DNA of 64,000 bases from JAMXLO01 sp963776505 (GTDB taxonomy: Bacteria > Pseudomonadota > Alphaproteobacteria > Acetobacterales > Acetobacteraceae). The notes under the pieces are model-generated. The model saw only the letters and a program-made list of their open reading frames with translations, was not told where the DNA came from and ran no database searches. Of this stretch, positions 37,732 to 45,266 are shown in pieces; the first letter of the stretch is position 1, and each line of letters begins with the position of its first letter. The stretch is from NCBI GenBank assembly GCA_963776505.1, contig CAVZNH010000011.1, positions 62,001 to 126,000 of the forward strand, read 5' to 3'. A program made the position numbers and the translations under genes.

Positions 37732-37977
37732 ATGACCGACGTGCCTACTGCCGACAGGGAATTGGACATCACGGCAGAGGTCTGCCCGATGACCTTCGTG
37801 CGCACGCGGCTGGCGCTGGATCGAATGGCGCCCGGACAAACTCTTCTGGTCCGGCTGCGCGGCGAGGAACCACTGCGCAACGTGCCGCGTACTGCGCGCG
37901 AGCTGGGGCACGAGGTGCTTTCGCTGGAGACCAACGCCGACGGTGTCGCCTCGCTACTCCTGCGGCGCGGTGGGTGA
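37732..37977 (+). CDS. TusA/SirA-like sulfurtransferase
   Basis: 81 residues. After a short N-terminal tail it shows LDITAEVCPMTFVRTRLALD, with the active-site Cys-Pro of the TusA family, then MAPGQTLLVRLRGEEPLRNV and the GHEVLSLE strand. Such proteins carry persulfide sulfur to tRNA thiolation, molybdenum-cofactor or other pathways. Stop and the convergent rimI stop abut directly. Specific sulfur acceptor unknown. Confidence 0.88.
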   Translation: MTDVPTADRELDITAEVCPMTFVRTRLALDRMAPGQTLLVRLRGEEPLRNVPRTARELGHEVLSLETNADGVASLLLRRGG

Positions 37978-38403
37978 TCACGAAAGATTCATCCGCAGCA
38001 CCAGAGCGTCCGACAAATCGCTATAGTAGTGGCGGCGGCGGCCGACCTCGATAAAGCCTTCGCGGCGGTACAGCGCCAACGCGGCGGCGTTGCCGGTGGC
38101 GACCTCGAGGAAGATGGCGGTGCCGCCATGCGCGCGGACCCGCTCCGTCGTCGCTCGCAGCAATCCGGTCGCGATGCCCTGGCGGCGGGCTGACGGCGCG
38201 ACGGCCAAGGTCAGCACCTCCGCCTCGTCAGTGGTGATGCGCCCAAGCAGCATGCCGCCGCGTTCATCGATCAGGCCGAAACCGCCGGGCAGCGCAAGCT
38301 GCAGCGAGATGGCGTCCTCGCCCCAGGCCTCGCGCGGGGGGAACGCCGCGGCATGGATCGCCGCAAGCGCCGACGCGTGGGCCGGTGTGGCCTCGGTGAT
38401 CAT
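37978..38403 (-). CDS. rimI: RimI-type ribosomal-protein-alanine N-acetyltransferase
   Basis: 141 residues of GNAT fold. The acetyl-CoA-binding signature is VAPSARRQGIATGLLRATTE, preceded by AEVLTLAV and followed by ALALYRREGFIEVGRRRHYY, the usual RimI C-terminus. It acetylates the N-terminal alanine of ribosomal protein S18. The start overlaps the tsaB stop as ATGA, the standard tsaB-rimI pairing. Confidence 0.92.
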   Translation of the reverse strand: MITEATPAHASALAAIHAAAFPPREAWGEDAISLQLALPGGFGLIDERGGMLLGRITTDEAEVLTLAVAPSARRQGIATGLLRATTERVRAHGGTAIFLEVATGNAAALALYRREGFIEVGRRRHYYSDLSDALVLRMNLS

Positions 38404-39060
38404 CCGGCGGGCGGGGGGCGCAGGCCGCCGGCGGGGAGCTTGGCCTCGGGCGGATCGATGTAGAGTGGTTGTGGCGGCAGCGCCCGGAGTTCTCCACGCA
38501 ACCGTCGCTCGGCCGCGACCGCGATATGGCGCGCAATGGGCAGGCGGGCGTCGGTCAGCATCACGTCTACATCGCGTGCAGCGAGCGTGGCCGCGACGGC
38601 GACAGCCGCGTCACCCGCCAAGGCGACCCTGCCCGTCGGGCGTTGGCAGCGCATCAAGCGGTGTCGCGACCACCGTGTCATCCCGCTCCAGGAAAACCCG
38701 GCCGCGCCGGCTGTCGATCGCAACCCAAAGCTGCCGCTCGGCGAGAAAAGGCAACGAATCGGCGAGCGCCTCGCCCACAGTCACGCCGACCACGGGCACG
38801 CCGGCGGCGAGCGAGATGCCATGCGCCAAAGCCAGGCCGGCGCGGATTCCGGTGAAGCTGCCTGGCCCCACGGTCACCGCCACGAGGTCCAGCGAGTCCG
38901 CGGTCATCGCGGCTTCCTCCAGGACGTCTCTGGCCATCACGGGCAGCAGGGCGGCATGGCCTTGGGCGGTGTCAGTCTGGCGCGCCGCCAGGATCTCGCG
39001 ATCGGCCACGATGGCGGCCGCGCACCGCGCCAGCGCGGCGTCCAGGGCCAAGATGCGCAA
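38400..39060 (-). CDS. tsaB: TsaB, tRNA threonylcarbamoyladenosine biosynthesis protein (one frameshift)
   Basis: About 219 residues after removing one base near 38640. I chose the TTG at 39060 (LRILALDAALARCAAAIVAD) because GGAG lies 5 bases before it; another TTG at 39066 is close. The core VTVGPGSFTGIRAGLALAHG and ISLAAGVPVVGVTVGEALAD is diagnostic. After the break the frame reads TGRVALAGDAAVAVAATLAA to the end. TsaB is the inactive partner of TsaD in t6A37 tRNA modification; tsaE is elsewhere in the window (43039). Confidence 0.88.
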
Positions 39061-39088
39061 ACCCAACTCCTACCCTTGCCACCCCTGG

Positions 39089-39676
39089 CTACAGCAGGAC
39101 ACACGCTTCGTCGAAATCGAGGCGTGGTGACCGCGGGAACAGCCCAGCGGGATCGCCATGGCCGATGTTGCACAGGAAGTTGGACCGCCAGCCGCGATCG
39201 GCCAGAAAAAGCTCGTCCACCATGGCATTGTCGAAGCCGGACATCGCTCCGGTATCCAGCCCCAGCGCACGCGCCGCCAGGATCAGATACGCGCCCTGTA
39301 GCGTGCCGTTGCGAAACGCCGTCGTGGCGGCAAGCGAATCGTTGCTGGCGAACCAGGACGTCGCATCCGGGTTGTGCGGAAACAGTTTCGGCAAGTTCTC
39401 GTAGAACTTCGGATCGTAAGCCACGATTACCGTCACCGGCGCCGCCATGGTCTTGTCGTGGTTGCCGCTCGACAATGCCGGCGCCAGCTTCTGCTTCGCT
39501 TCCTTGGTGCGCAGGAACAGGAAGCGGGCGGGAGAGCAGTTGGCCGAGGTCGGACCCTGCTTCAGCAGGTTGTGCAACTCCCGCAGCTCGTCGTCAGTGA
39601 CCGGCTCGTCGGTGAACTTGTTGTGGGTGCGCGCCTCGCGGAACAGCAGGTCAAGCCCGGCGGCGTCGAGCGCCAT
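39089..39676 (-). CDS. Nitroreductase family protein, malonic semialdehyde reductase (RutE-like)
   Basis: 195 residues. FMN-binding pattern: RTHNKFTDEPVTDDELRELH, LLKQGPTSANCSPARFLFLR, GTLQGAYLILAARALGLDTG, GFDNAMVDELFL, and FLCNIGHGDP. This matches the RutE/HadB-type subgroup that reduces malonic semialdehyde to 3-hydroxypropionate. No rut operon is present, so it may be a general aldehyde or nitro reductase. It starts 3 bases after the nfu stop and runs in the same direction as nfu and tsaB. Confidence 0.87.
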   Translation of the reverse strand: MALDAAGLDLLFREARTHNKFTDEPVTDDELRELHNLLKQGPTSANCSPARFLFLRTKEAKQKLAPALSSGNHDKTMAAPVTVIVAYDPKFYENLPKLFPHNPDATSWFASNDSLAATTAFRNGTLQGAYLILAARALGLDTGAMSGFDNAMVDELFLADRGWRSNFLCNIGHGDPAGLFPRSPRLDFDEACVLL

Positions 39677-39679
39677 CGC

Positions 39680-40240
39680 TCAGAGATCGACCTGCTCGAC
39701 CGCGACGACCTCCGGCACGAAATGACGCAGCATGTTTTCGATGCCGTGCTTCAGCGTGGCGCGTGAAGACGGGCAGCCGGAGCACGCGCCCTGCATGTGC
39801 AGCTTCACGACGCCCTCGCGATAGCCGCGGAACACGATATCGCCGCCGTCGCCGGCCACCGCCGGGCGGACCCGCGTGTCGAGCAGCTCCCTGATCTGGG
39901 CGACGATCTCCTCGTCTTCCGGGGCGATCTCCTCGACAAGGTCCTCGTCTGCGCTGCCTTCGATCACCGGACGGCCGGCGACGAAGTGCTCCATGATGCT
40001 GGCGAGCACCTGCGGCTTCAGCGCCTGCCACTCGGTGTCGTCGGTCTTGGTCACGGTGATGAAGTCGCCGCCCAGGAACACGCGCGCGACGCCGGGGAGC
40101 GCGAACAGAGCACTGGCCAGTTGGCTGCGCTCGGCAGAGATCGGCGAAGCGAAGTCAGCCGTACCGGAGTCCATCACGTAACGGCCGGGCAGGAATTTCA
40201 GGGTCGCGGGATTGGGTGTGCCTTCGGTCTCGATGAACAT
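39680..40240 (-). CDS. nfu: NifU-type Fe-S cluster carrier (Nfu)
   Basis: 186 residues with the two-domain Nfu layout: N-terminal Nfu_N (MFIETEGTPNPATLKFLPGR, then ALFALPGVARVFLGGDFITV) and C-terminal NifU domain (RVRPAVAGDGGDIVFRGYRE, LHMQGACSGCPSSRATLKHG) with the CxxC Fe-S motif. It delivers [4Fe-4S] clusters to client enzymes. Full length and intact. Confidence 0.95.
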   Translation of the reverse strand: MFIETEGTPNPATLKFLPGRYVMDSGTADFASPISAERSQLASALFALPGVARVFLGGDFITVTKTDDTEWQALKPQVLASIMEHFVAGRPVIEGSADEDLVEEIAPEDEEIVAQIRELLDTRVRPAVAGDGGDIVFRGYREGVVKLHMQGACSGCPSSRATLKHGIENMLRHFVPEVVAVEQVDL

Positions 40241-40372
40241 GAAGCTGCCTACCCTGCTGGTGGTCGGGAAACCGGACCGCTGCGGTCCGGTCGCTGGGCG
40301 TTACATCGGTGGAAATGGGCGCAATGACAAGAGCCGATCGAGCGCGCGCCCTTCTGTCGGAAGAGCCGTTCG

Positions 40373-41249
40373 TCAGTCGGCGGCTGCCGACATACCACCC
40401 ATGCGGCCATCTTCGGCATAGGCGTGCACGGCGGCCGCGAAATCGTCGAAGATCCGCTGGGAGACAATGTCGGTCCGCCAGTCGTTTTCCGGATGCCACT
40501 GGACCCCGACAGCGAATCCCGGCACCGGCCCCGCGGCGGTCGCAAGCACATGCACCGCCTCGATCGTGCCGTCAGGCGCAGTGCCCTCGACGCGGACACC
40601 AGGCGCCAGTTTGTTGACACCCTGGTTGTGCAGTGAATTCACCGCGATCTCGCTGGCTCCCGACAGGCGGTGCAGCCAGCCACCGGGCGTCACGCGGATG
40701 GCGTGCGCCTTGCCGATTCGCACCTCACGCGAGGCGATCATTGGCGAGGAGTGGTCGATCCGGTCCGGCAGGTCCTGGAGCCGCTGGTGCAGCGAGCCAC
40801 CCAGTGCCACGTTCAGCTCCTGGAAGCCCCGGCAGATCGCCAGCACCGGCACCCCACGCGCCACGGCGGCGCGGATCAGTGGCAGAGTGGTACCTGTCGC
40901 GCGCCATGTCCTCCCAGGTGCCTTCGGCGTGCGGCGGGCCGTCATAGTAGCTCGGATGTACGTTGGAGCGGCTGCCGGTGAGCATGATGCCGTCCACATG
41001 TTCGAGCAGGGTTTCGATATCGGCGGTTGGTCCGTTGGCCGGGATCAGCACCGGCACGGCATGCACAAGCTGATCGCTGACCTCAACGTAGGTATTGGAG
41101 GCGGCGTGGTTCGGCATGCCGAAAATGCCGAACTGTTTGGTGCAGCAACTGATGCCGACGAGCGGCTTGACAACCCGGGGCGACCTCATTGGGAGAATAA
41201 TCTGCGATTTTCGCGGCGAAAAGAAGACTCTTTCTACGATGGCAGGCAT
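40373..41249 (-). CDS. Class I glutamine amidotransferase, gamma-glutamyl-GABA hydrolase (PuuD) type (one frameshift)
   Basis: About 291 residues. The N-terminal part (KPLVGISCCTKQFGIFGMPN, DGIMLTGSRSNVHPSYYDGP) and the C-terminal part (VPVLAICRGFQELNVALGGS, NSLHNQGVNKLAPGVRVEG, VGVQWHPENDWRTD) are in different frames with one extra base near 40890. Catalytic Cys is in ICRGFQE, His/Glu in QWHPE. The ATG at 41249 has GGAG 5 bases upstream; an ATG at 41189 would fit the family start better. It hydrolyses gamma-glutamyl-aminobutyrate in putrescine breakdown. Confidence 0.87.
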
Positions 41250-41282
41250 GAAACTCCGGTAAAGATGATCGAAAGGTCACCC

Positions 41283-41912
41283 CTAACCCGGCTGCAATGC
41301 GCGCGGATCGATGAACTGGAACAGTTTCTGATCGAACTGCCCACCGGTCTCGGCGTTGTAGAGCGTCACCCGGGTCTCCTGACGCTGGGCATCCAGCACC
41401 GTCCATTGCCGCAGGGTGAGCGGGTTGTCCGCGAAGGTCAGGGTCAGCGTCCCGTCACCCGGCGAGGCGGTGCGAACCAGGCTGACCTGGATCTGCCCGG
41501 GCAGATGCTGCATGCCGGTGACAGTCACATCGCCCTGCAGTCGGACATGATCCGCCAGCAGGATGCCGAGCGGGGTCTTCCCGATCGGAATATTGCTGGT
41601 CTGGTTCAATGACCTGTCGTTGAACACAACCAGGCCGTGGCCGGCCACCAGCAAGAGCGGGCTGGGCGGATCGTACTGGAACCGCATGCGGCCCGGCCGA
41701 TCCAGCCAGACGGTTCCCTGGCTGAGCGCTCCGTTCGGCGCGACCTGAAGAAAGTGCGCTTTCAGCGTGCGAAGGCTGTCGAGATAGGTCTCGATTTGGG
41801 CCAGGTCGGCCTTGTCCTGCGGGGTCGGCTGGAAGCCGGGCTGTGCCAGCGCCTGCACCGAGCCGAACAGCAGCGGGGCGAGCGACAGGCGAAGTAGCGA
41901 GCGTCGTTTCAT
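41283..41912 (-). CDS. lolA: LolA family outer-membrane lipoprotein carrier
   Basis: 209 residues. A signal peptide (MKRRSLLRLSLAPLLFGSVQ ending ALAQP) directs it to the periplasm. The LolA open beta-barrel pattern follows: IETYLDSLRTLKAHFLQVAP, GTVWLDRPGRMRFQYDPPSP, GKTPLGILLADHV, LTLRQWTVLDAQRQETRVTL. It ferries lipoproteins from LolCDE to the outer membrane, and could serve the CHAT lipoprotein among others. It is downstream of FNR on the same strand (gap 48 bases). Confidence 0.9.
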   Translation of the reverse strand: MKRRSLLRLSLAPLLFGSVQALAQPGFQPTPQDKADLAQIETYLDSLRTLKAHFLQVAPNGALSQGTVWLDRPGRMRFQYDPPSPLLLVAGHGLVVFNDRSLNQTSNIPIGKTPLGILLADHVRLQGDVTVTGMQHLPGQIQVSLVRTASPGDGTLTLTFADNPLTLRQWTVLDAQRQETRVTLYNAETGGQFDQKLFQFIDPRALQPG

Positions 41913-41960
41913 GCGCCGGATGTGGCGCCGCTCAGCTTCGTTTGCAATTCGGCCCCGCCG

Positions 41961-42974
41961 TTATCCCGTCGGCACGCCCTTTGTGGTTGAGTACTCGAAG
42001 TGCAGCGCCTCTCCCGGATGCACCACGCCGTAGATTGCATGAGCCGCGACCGCGGCCTCGCTGAAGCCCTGCAGGATGAGCTTCAGCTTGCCTGGGTAGG
42101 TCGCAACGTCGCCGATCGCGAACACGCCCGGCAGCGACGTCTGGCACGTCGCTGGATCGACCTTCACATGGTGTAGATCGCTGTCCAGGCCCCACGCCGT
42201 TATCGGCCCCAAATCCATCGACAGTCCAAAGAACGGCAGCAGCACATCAGCCTGCAACAGTCGGGTCTCGCCCTGGAGCGTCGCCACCTCGACAGCGCGC
42301 AGAAGACCATCAGCACCGTGCAAGGCATGCAGTTGATACGGGATCACCATTTCGATTTCCCCGTTGCCCGCCGCCGTATCGAGCTGCGCCGCACTTTCCG
42401 GCGCGGCGCGAAATCTCGGCCGCCGGTGCACCACTGCGACGTGCGCGATGTCGCGCAGCGCCAACGCCCAATCCACTGCGGAGTCGCCACCACCAGCGAT
42501 CACCACGCGCTTGCCGCGCAGGTCGTCGCGGCGGCGCACGTAGTACTGGACGGTGCCTGACGCCTCGTATTGTGCAAGCCCTTCGAGCGGCGGACGATTG
42601 GGACCGAAGGCGCCGGCGCCGGCGGCGATCACCACGGCCTTGGACCGCACGGTATCGCCCTGATCGGTGGTGAGGATGAATGCTCCGGCCCCACCCGCCA
42701 GTCCTGTCACGCGGCGCCCGAGCAGGCGCGGTGTGTGGAACGGTGCGATCTGGCGTTCGAGCTGGGCGACCAGTTCACCGGCGTCGATCGCGGGATGCGC
42801 GGGGATGTCGTAGATCGGCTTCTCCGGATAGAGCGCGGCGCATTGCCCACCCACCTCCGACAACGCATCGAACAGGACGCTGGAGAGCTTCAGCATGCCG
42901 AGCTCGAAGACCGCGAACAGGCCCACTGGGCCGGCGCCGATGATCGCCACGTCTGTGTCGATGTCGCTTGCCAT
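41961..42974 (-). CDS. Thioredoxin-reductase-like ferredoxin/flavodoxin-NADP+ reductase
   Basis: 337 residues. The N-terminal FAD motif is VAIIGAGPVGLFAVFELGML and the NADP motif VVIAGGGDSAVDWALAL; SEVGGQCAALYPEKPIYDIP and PGVFAIGDVATYPGKLKLIL are diagnostic of the TrxR-like FNR type (YumC family), which lacks the redox CxxC. It supplies reduced ferredoxin or flavodoxin for Fe-S assembly and haem chemistry. Intact. Confidence 0.93.
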   Translation of the reverse strand: MASDIDTDVAIIGAGPVGLFAVFELGMLKLSSVLFDALSEVGGQCAALYPEKPIYDIPAHPAIDAGELVAQLERQIAPFHTPRLLGRRVTGLAGGAGAFILTTDQGDTVRSKAVVIAAGAGAFGPNRPPLEGLAQYEASGTVQYYVRRRDDLRGKRVVIAGGGDSAVDWALALRDIAHVAVVHRRPRFRAAPESAAQLDTAAGNGEIEMVIPYQLHALHGADGLLRAVEVATLQGETRLLQADVLLPFFGLSMDLGPITAWGLDSDLHHVKVDPATCQTSLPGVFAIGDVATYPGKLKLILQGFSEAAVAAHAIYGVVHPGEALHFEYSTTKGVPTG

Positions 42975-43038
42975 GCGGAGGTTGTCTTAGCCGAGCGCGG
43001 TGTTGTCCGCGACTTCGTAGCTCGGGCAGATTGCCAGC

Positions 43039-43497
43039 ATGTCTGCTGCCGTGATTCGCGTGATGGAGCTGCCGGACCTCGCGGCCACGGAGGCTCTGGC
43101 CGCGGCGGTTGCCGCGCTGGCGCGGGCAGGGGATGCGATCCTGTTGGAGGGCGAGCTGGGCGCAGGCAAGACCGCTTTCGCGCGTGCGTTCCTGCGCGTG
43201 GCGAGTGCCGATCGGGAGCTGGAGGTGCCGAGTCCGACCTTCACGCTGGTGCAGAGTTACGACACGCGGATCGGTACGGTGCATCACTTCGACCTGTGGC
43301 GGCTGGATGGACCGGATGGGCTCGCGGAACTCGGCTGGGAGGAAGCGCTCAACGGCGTCGTACTGGTGGAATGGCCGGATCGCCTGCGCGCACTCCGACC
43401 GCACGATGCGTTAACCCTCCAGCTCCATATGACCGGGACATGCAGCCGGCGGGCGGTTCTATCGGGGTGGCCAGACCGATTGGACCGGATCGCGTGA
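43039..43497 (+). CDS. tsaE: TsaE, tRNA t6A biosynthesis ATPase
   Basis: 152 residues. Walker A is LLEGELGAGKTAFARAFLRV; then EVPSPTFTLVQSYDTRIGTV, HHFDLWRLDGPDGLAELGWE and GVVLVEWPDRLRAL, all TsaE marks. It drives the TsaB-TsaD cycle. Its stop overlaps the GTG start of the sugar kinase gene (GTGA), opening a chain tsaE-amgK-murU-addB-addA-trxA in which most genes touch or overlap. Confidence 0.95.
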   Translation: MSAAVIRVMELPDLAATEALAAAVAALARAGDAILLEGELGAGKTAFARAFLRVASADRELEVPSPTFTLVQSYDTRIGTVHHFDLWRLDGPDGLAELGWEEALNGVVLVEWPDRLRALRPHDALTLQLHMTGTCSRRAVLSGWPDRLDRIA

Positions 43498-44521
43498 GCC
43501 GCGAGAGGCTGATTGCAGCGTTTCTCCGGTGCCATGGGTATGGCACGGCACGCGCTGAACCGTTGGCGCAGGACGCGAGTTTCCGCCGTTACCTCCGGCT
43601 GATCGATGGGCCTCGCGCGGCGGTCCTTATGGATGCGCCGCCACCCGAGGACATCCGGCCGTTCCTGGTTGTCGCCCGGCATCTGGCGGGGATCGGGGTG
43701 TCGGTGCCGGAGATATTCGCGGCAGACGAGGCGGAGGGCCTGCTGCTGGAGGAAGACCTGGGGGACGATCTGGTGTCTGGTTGGCTAACTCCCCCTCCCC
43801 CCGACCCCCTTCCGCAAGGGGAGGGGGAGGGGCGGCCGAGGCGGTTGCGGTAGCGGCTGTCGACACCTTGCTCGCCATCCAGCGCGCCCCGCCACCGTCT
43901 GACCTCCCGGTCTGGGATGCTGCGGCGATGGCGACCACAGCGCTGGCGACATTGTTCGACTGGTGGTGGCCGGCGATGTTCGGCACCACCGCGCCAAACG
44001 CTGCCCGCCAGGACTTTGCCGCGGCACTCGAGGCGATGCTGGCCCCAATCGCTGCTGGCCCGCTCTGCTTCGTCCATCGAGACTTCTTCGCGGGCAACCT
44101 GCTGTGGCTGCCGCAACGTTCAGGCATACAGCGCATCGGCGTGCTCGACTTCCAGAGCGCAGCAATCGGTCACCCCGCCTACGATCTCGCCTCGCTGCTG
44201 CAGGATGGGCGCCGCGACATCCCACCCGAGTTGGCGGAGCGCGCCATGGCGCATTACCTTGCTGCTCGGCCTGAACTGGACCGGGCGGCTTTCCGCGCCG
44301 CATACGCCGCGTGTGCCGCGCAGCGTCACCTGCGGATCGTCGGCCAATGGGTCCGCCTCGCCCGGCGCGATGGGCGCCCGGGCTATCTTATCCACGGGCC
44401 GCGCACCTGGCGTCTGCTGCAGCAGGCACTGTGCGACCCGGCCACGGCCCCCCTTCGTGCGGTGATGGACCGCTGGATTCCGCCGGATCGGCGCCGCAAT
44501 CCGCCGGATCTCGCTGCATGA
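43494..44521 (+). CDS. amgK: AmgK-like N-acetylmuramate/N-acetylglucosamine kinase, split by a palindromic repeat
   Basis: Phosphotransferase (APH fold). The N-terminal half reads from GTG 43494: SRERLIAAFLRCHGYGTARA, EPLAQDASFRRYLRLIDGPR, AAVLMDAPPPEDIRPFLVVA, LLLEEDLGDDLVSGWL. Then a GC palindrome (43788-43831) interrupts; its in-frame reading TPPPPDPLPQGEGEG soon hits a stop. The C-terminal half resumes in another frame at EAVAVAAVDTLLAIQRAPPP with the catalytic FVHRDFFAGNLLWL and metal-binding VLDFQSAAIGHPAYDLASLL. If one G in the following G-run were miscounted, the gene would be whole with about 15 extra residues. AmgK feeds MurU, next in the operon (ATGA overlap), in peptidoglycan sugar recycling. 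Confidence 0.85.
43788..43831. repeat. GC-rich palindromic element inside amgK
   Basis: CTCCCCCTCCCC and its inverse GGGGAGGGGGAG frame a CCCTTCCGCAAGG core. The same core is found at 48206-48308 and, diverged, at 62931-62961, so it is a dispersed repeat that has entered a coding sequence. Confidence 0.8.
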
Positions 44522-45243
44522 CCCCGCGCGCTGCCATGCTGCTCGCCGCCGGCTTCGGCAAACGCATGCGGCCGCTCACCGAACGCACCGCCAAGCCATT
44601 GCTGCCACTCGGTGGCCGCGCGCTGATCGATCACGCGCTAGACCGGCTCGCAGAGGCGGGGGTGGAGACCGTCGTGGTGAATGCCCACTGGCATGCGGAT
44701 CAGGTGGCGGCGCGTCTCGCTGCACGCACACGCCCACGGACCATCCTGCGCCGCGAAGCCTCCCTGCTGGAAACCGGCGGTGGCGTGAAGGCGGCCCTGG
44801 ATATTCTCGGCGCTGCCCCGTTCTTCGTGGTAAACGGCGATGCGTTCTGGGTGGACGGACCCGAACCGGCGCTGGCACGGCTGGCTGCCGAATTCGATCC
44901 AACCCAGGTGGACGGCGTGCTTCTGGTGCATCGTACATTCCAGGTGCATGCCGACGTTGGCTTCGGGGACTTCGCGCTCGACCCCTGGGGCGTGCCGCGC
45001 CGGCGCCGCGAGCGCGAGGTGGTGCCGTATCTCTATGCCGGTCTACAGATCATCTCGCCCGGGCTGCTTGCCGGGACGCCGGACGGGGCGTTCAGCATGA
45101 ACCAGGCCTGGGATGTCGCCATGGCCGCCGGTCGGCTGCGCGCGCTGGTGCATGACGGTCTCTGGTTCCATCTCTCGACGCCGGCGGATTTGGCCGAGGC
45201 CGAAACCATCCTGCAGGCGCGGCTGACAGGGGACACGCGCTGA
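44518..45243 (+). CDS. murU: MurU-like N-acetylmuramate-1-phosphate uridylyltransferase
   Basis: 241 residues. The nucleotidyltransferase start AAMLLAAGFGKRMRPLTERT then AKPLLPLGGRALIDHALDRL is clear, with ETVVVNAHWHADQVAARLA, LLETGGGVKAALDILG and FFVVNGDAFW (metal Asp). This matches MurU, which with AmgK bypasses de novo UDP-MurNAc synthesis and can give fosfomycin tolerance. Start overlaps the amgK stop as ATGA. Confidence 0.9.
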   Translation: MTPRAAMLLAAGFGKRMRPLTERTAKPLLPLGGRALIDHALDRLAEAGVETVVVNAHWHADQVAARLAARTRPRTILRREASLLETGGGVKAALDILGAAPFFVVNGDAFWVDGPEPALARLAAEFDPTQVDGVLLVHRTFQVHADVGFGDFALDPWGVPRRRREREVVPYLYAGLQIISPGLLAGTPDGAFSMNQAWDVAMAAGRLRALVHDGLWFHLSTPADLAEAETILQARLTGDTR

Positions 45244-45266
45244 ACCTGTTCACAATCCCCGCCGGC

